From Roseiarcus sp963824475 (GTDB taxonomy: Bacteria > Pseudomonadota > Alphaproteobacteria > Rhizobiales > Beijerinckiaceae), in NCBI GenBank assembly GCA_963824475.1, contig CAWGPR010000012.1, positions 62,001-126,000 on the forward strand: 64,000 nt of DNA, written 5' to 3'. Made by a program: the position numbers and the translations under genes. Under the pieces are notes generated by a model. The model saw only the letters and a program-made list of their open reading frames with translations, ran no database searches and had not been told where the DNA came from. Shown piece after piece: positions 61,568-64,000 of the stretch. Each line of letters begins with the position of its first letter. Within the stretch, counting starts at the first letter, position 1.

Positions 61568-62988
61568 GAGCCTCTTGCAAATAGATTGACGAATTCAGTC
61601 GGGTAAGGCTATAGTATTTAGAGCGGTTGTTATCGTTGTCAAGTAGGATAGTGAAATATATTTAGATTGTTGTTCAGGTGTGGCGCTGTTATCGTAGAAA
61701 CCGATTCGCTTCAGCCGTGGCTGTAGACATGACAGACGACCCTCTCGACGCGATGAAGGCTCGCTGGAGCTACATCCAGGGCTTTTTGTTCCCTTGGATG
61801 CGCGAGGACAACGATCCGATCACCGAAGCGTTGGGCCGTCTCGTCACCACGCTCGACGTGATCGGCCTCGAAGCGTTCGTTCCTGAGCCGCCCAGGGGGC
61901 CGGGCCGGCCGCCCGAGGACCGCCGCGCCCTCGCCCGAGCTTTCGTGGCCAAGGCGGTCCTGGGCGTTCCCACCACCAGCGCCCTGATCGAGCGCCTCGA
62001 CGTCGACAAGTCCCTGCGTCGCATCCTCGGCTGGGAGCGACGCTCGCAAGTGCCTTCCGAAGCCACGTTTTCCCGGGCGTTCGCCGAATTCGCGCGCGGC
62101 GCGCTGCCAGACAAGATCCACGCCGCGCTGATCGAGCGTGCGCTCGGGGGACGCATCATCGGGGCGATCGCGCGCGACGCCACCGAGATCGAAGCGCGCG
62201 AGAAGCCGGTCCAGAACACGGCCAACGACGGCAAAGACGATCCCCCGGCGCCCGATAATCCCGCGCCGCCGCGCAAGCGCGGACGTCCACGCAAGGGCGA
62301 ACAGCGTCCGAGGCCGGAGCCGACGCGTCTCAAGCGGCAGGTCACGCAGAACCTCAGCCAGATGCTCGCCGACCTGCCCACCGCCTGCGACGTCGGCTGC
62401 AAGAAAAACAGCAAGGGCTACAAAGAGACCTGGACCGGGTACAAACTCCACATCGACGTGGCCTGCGGCCAAATCCCAGTCTCCTGCGTGCTGACCTCGG
62501 CCTCCGTCCACGACAGCCAGGCCGCCATTCCCTTGATGACCATGACGAGCGCCCGCGTCGCCTATCTCTACGATCTCATGGACGCCGCCTACGACGCCGC
62601 CGCGATCCACGACCAGAGCCGGATGCTGGGCCACGCTCCTATCGTCGACCGCAACTTTCGCGCCGACCACCAAGCCAAGGCCGAATGGGGCCGCGAAGTC
62701 GAGCGCCTGAAGCTCATCCACAGGCCCGACTTCGACGACCTGATCTACGATTTCCGCACCATGGCCGAACGCGTCAACGCCCGTCTGAAAGACGAGTTCG
62801 GCGCCAGATTTCTCCGCGTCCGCGGCGCACTCAAGGTCAAATGCCATCTCATGTTCGGCATCGTCGCGCTCGCCGTCGATCAGATCATCCGTGTCGTCGA
62901 CTACAGGACCGCCCCTGCCTGACCCAGCTAGGTGCACCCGCCCGGCGCAGGAAAATTCACCTCGCTCAAGGGATTATGCAAGAAGCTC
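61568..62988 (+). mobile_element. 1421-bp insertion sequence, copy 2, target TATG
   Basis: Same 1421 bp as 38736-40156, with differences noticed only at C/T in GATTCGCTTC, T/C in CGGATGCTGG and G/C in GTCGCGCTC. TATG stands on both sides, and removing the element plus one TATG restores the nSTAND reading frame. Confidence 0.92.
61729..62922 (+). CDS. DDE transposase with DUF772-type N-terminus, copy 2
   Basis: Same protein as the copy at 38897 apart from one noticed residue (DQSRMLGHAP instead of DQSRTLGHAP). DDE residues and frame intact, ATG 61729 used as start. It may supply transposase for both copies. Confidence 0.88.
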   Translation: MTDDPLDAMKARWSYIQGFLFPWMREDNDPITEALGRLVTTLDVIGLEAFVPEPPRGPGRPPEDRRALARAFVAKAVLGVPTTSALIERLDVDKSLRRILGWERRSQVPSEATFSRAFAEFARGALPDKIHAALIERALGGRIIGAIARDATEIEAREKPVQNTANDGKDDPPAPDNPAPPRKRGRPRKGEQRPRPEPTRLKRQVTQNLSQMLADLPTACDVGCKKNSKGYKETWTGYKLHIDVACGQIPVSCVLTSASVHDSQAAIPLMTMTSARVAYLYDLMDAAYDAAAIHDQSRMLGHAPIVDRNFRADHQAKAEWGREVERLKLIHRPDFDDLIYDFRTMAERVNARLKDEFGARFLRVRGALKVKCHLMFGIVALAVDQIIRVVDYRTAPA

Positions 62989-64000
62989 TATGGGTTGCAT
63001 ACGCGAGAGCTGGCAGAAAGGGAGAAATTGCAGCTCCAAGCGGAGGAGAAAAGGATCGTCTCACTTGCTCGGGATTATTTGGTATCGGAAGGACCTGCCT
63101 CGGCTATACTGATTGCTACGAGGATTCAGGATAGGCACTTGCCAGCTGGGCCAGAAGCGGAACGTCTCCTTTTACGCAGTCTCCATGAATTGCGCGAGAA
63201 GACTGTATTAGTGGGCCACCGGCTGCCCCTAGTCGGCGTAGATTTTTCGCCTGGCGGACAGGTTATTGTTACCGCCAACTCAAATAATCTCTTTTTCTGG
63301 AAATCTGACGGCTCAACCCTCAACTCCATCGATCTTCGTCCTTTCGGCACGATAATCGGGGTCCAATGGAGCCCTAGAGGTGATCAGATTGCGGTGGCCT
63401 CTCGCGACCAAACCCGGTTGCTATCCCCTTGTTCGATGAATGAACTGAAGAATATTCTTTCCGGTGATTGTGCGGACAAAGGTGAGACGCATCCCTTTAC
63501 GATCGGGACTGCCGAAAAAAAGCCGGGAAGGCAAAATTCACAACGGATGGGCAATGGTTGGTGACAGGAAGTCCGGGGGAATACCCGAAACGTTGGCGCC
63601 TTGACACCAAAATTGGTGAAGCCCATTCGCCTGATCTTGAGTATGAGGCGGTCATGGCCTCTCCCTCTGCTAACGGATTCGCGATATCGGAGGAGGGCGA
63701 TAGATCTGTTGTTGCAGTTGGAGACGGAAGTGGCCAAATACAAGTGTTTGATTTTGCTTCAGGGGTTAAGATACTCACCTTAGAAGCCCCCAAGGGCGAG
63801 GTGAATGGAAATGTACTCAGTCTATCCTTTAATCCACATCATCCAGCGATGCTGGCGGCGGCGTTTCAAGACGGGAACCTGTTAGTTTGGGATAACTGGA
63901 ACGGCGGCTCAGACGGGCCCAGAACACTACAAGGTACGAGCGGGATAGCATATGAGATCAGTCTCACAAATAACGGCGAATTACTTATGGGCACCAGTGA

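Larger units (their letters stand above)
60455..63999 (+). pseudogene. nSTAND1-WD40 gene, 5' lost, interrupted by stop, IS and frameshift
   Basis: Starts without an N-terminus at about 60455 with VLTLRADFYNAALRYRPLTD, RQELREAIVKPAEAVRVGFE, RPGSLPLLQFALREIWRR and TVEVAHEALIRNWPALVEWV, the end of an nSTAND1 ATPase. A TGA at 61111-61113 follows FILW; the frame then continues NQLRERLGDWR, a long Gln/Ala-rich coiled coil (61320-61480) and a membrane helix. IS copy 2 sits in SYYG (target TATG); after it, LHTRELAEREKLQLQAEEKR and WD40 repeats (LVGVDFSPGGQVIVTANSNN). Near 63516 a run of A shifts the frame (KFTTDGQWLVTGSPGEY onwards) and WD40 units run to the window end. STAND-WD40 proteins act in signalling or phage defence; this copy is dead as read. 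Confidence 0.8.

Overview
The window looks like an accessory-rich stretch of an alphaproteobacterial (Rhizobiales-type) chromosome or megaplasmid, GC about 60%. A methylotroph of the Methylocystis/Methylosinus/Beijerinckiaceae kind is the best guess. It rests on a lanthanide-type PQQ alcohol dehydrogenase with its own cytochrome c, a formamidase/acetamidase with a dedicated urea/amide-type ABC transporter, and many small Rhizobiales-type hypothetical genes. No rRNA, complete tRNA or CRISPR array was seen.

Layout. 0-4.5 kb: relic of a cyclase/ATPase tail, then a minus-strand periplasmic alcohol-oxidation operon (PQQ-ADH, cytochrome c, secreted protein) and a divergent PCuAC-like protein. 4.5-14.5 kb: small conserved genes, a transglutaminase-like pseudogene, a class III cyclase/AAA ATPase broken by two frameshifts, and an IS5-type element. 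14.5-21 kb: one minus-strand operon in which an AmiR/ANTAR-like relic is coupled to a five-gene HAAT-type transporter and formamidase. 21-31.9 kb: small genes, a TPR adenylate cyclase, a 145-bp MITE-like element, an IS110 transposase and a Tat-exported amidase. 32-36 kb: VgrG, DUF6931 and a Tae4-like putative amidase effector, with no other type VI genes in view. 36-45 kb: a 132-bp perfect inverted repeat, a YXWGXW secreted protein, IS copy 1, a chimera of an IlvD fragment and a Mur-ligase fragment, and phage/plasmid-like genes (ParB-methyltransferase, DUF5681). 45-64 kb: a mobile-element graveyard.

In the last region the sequence allows a precise reconstruction. A DUF3489-DUF2924-serine recombinase operon was opened by two adjacent IS630 elements at one TA site; one of them carries a divergently transcribed LexA-like gene. 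A family B DNA polymerase gene was cut twice: by an IS256 element (9-bp target duplication), and by a short inverted-repeat element (9-bp duplication) that was itself hit by an IS3 element, which in turn holds a group II intron. Removing each insertion with one duplication copy restores the polymerase frame exactly. Downstream of the polymerase 3' end lie AT-richer cargo genes, including a SEC-C/HNH-like protein. The polymerase runs into a decayed nSTAND1-WD40 gene interrupted by IS copy 2, almost identical to copy 1.

A loose family of about 50-110 bp intergenic repeats is scattered through the first 39 kb. The functional units likely still expressed are the alcohol-oxidation operon, the amide uptake/hydrolysis operon (its product chain being import of amide/urea-type solute, then FmdA hydrolysis to ammonium), the Tat amidase and the cyclase at 24 kb. 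Much of the rest is remnant DNA.
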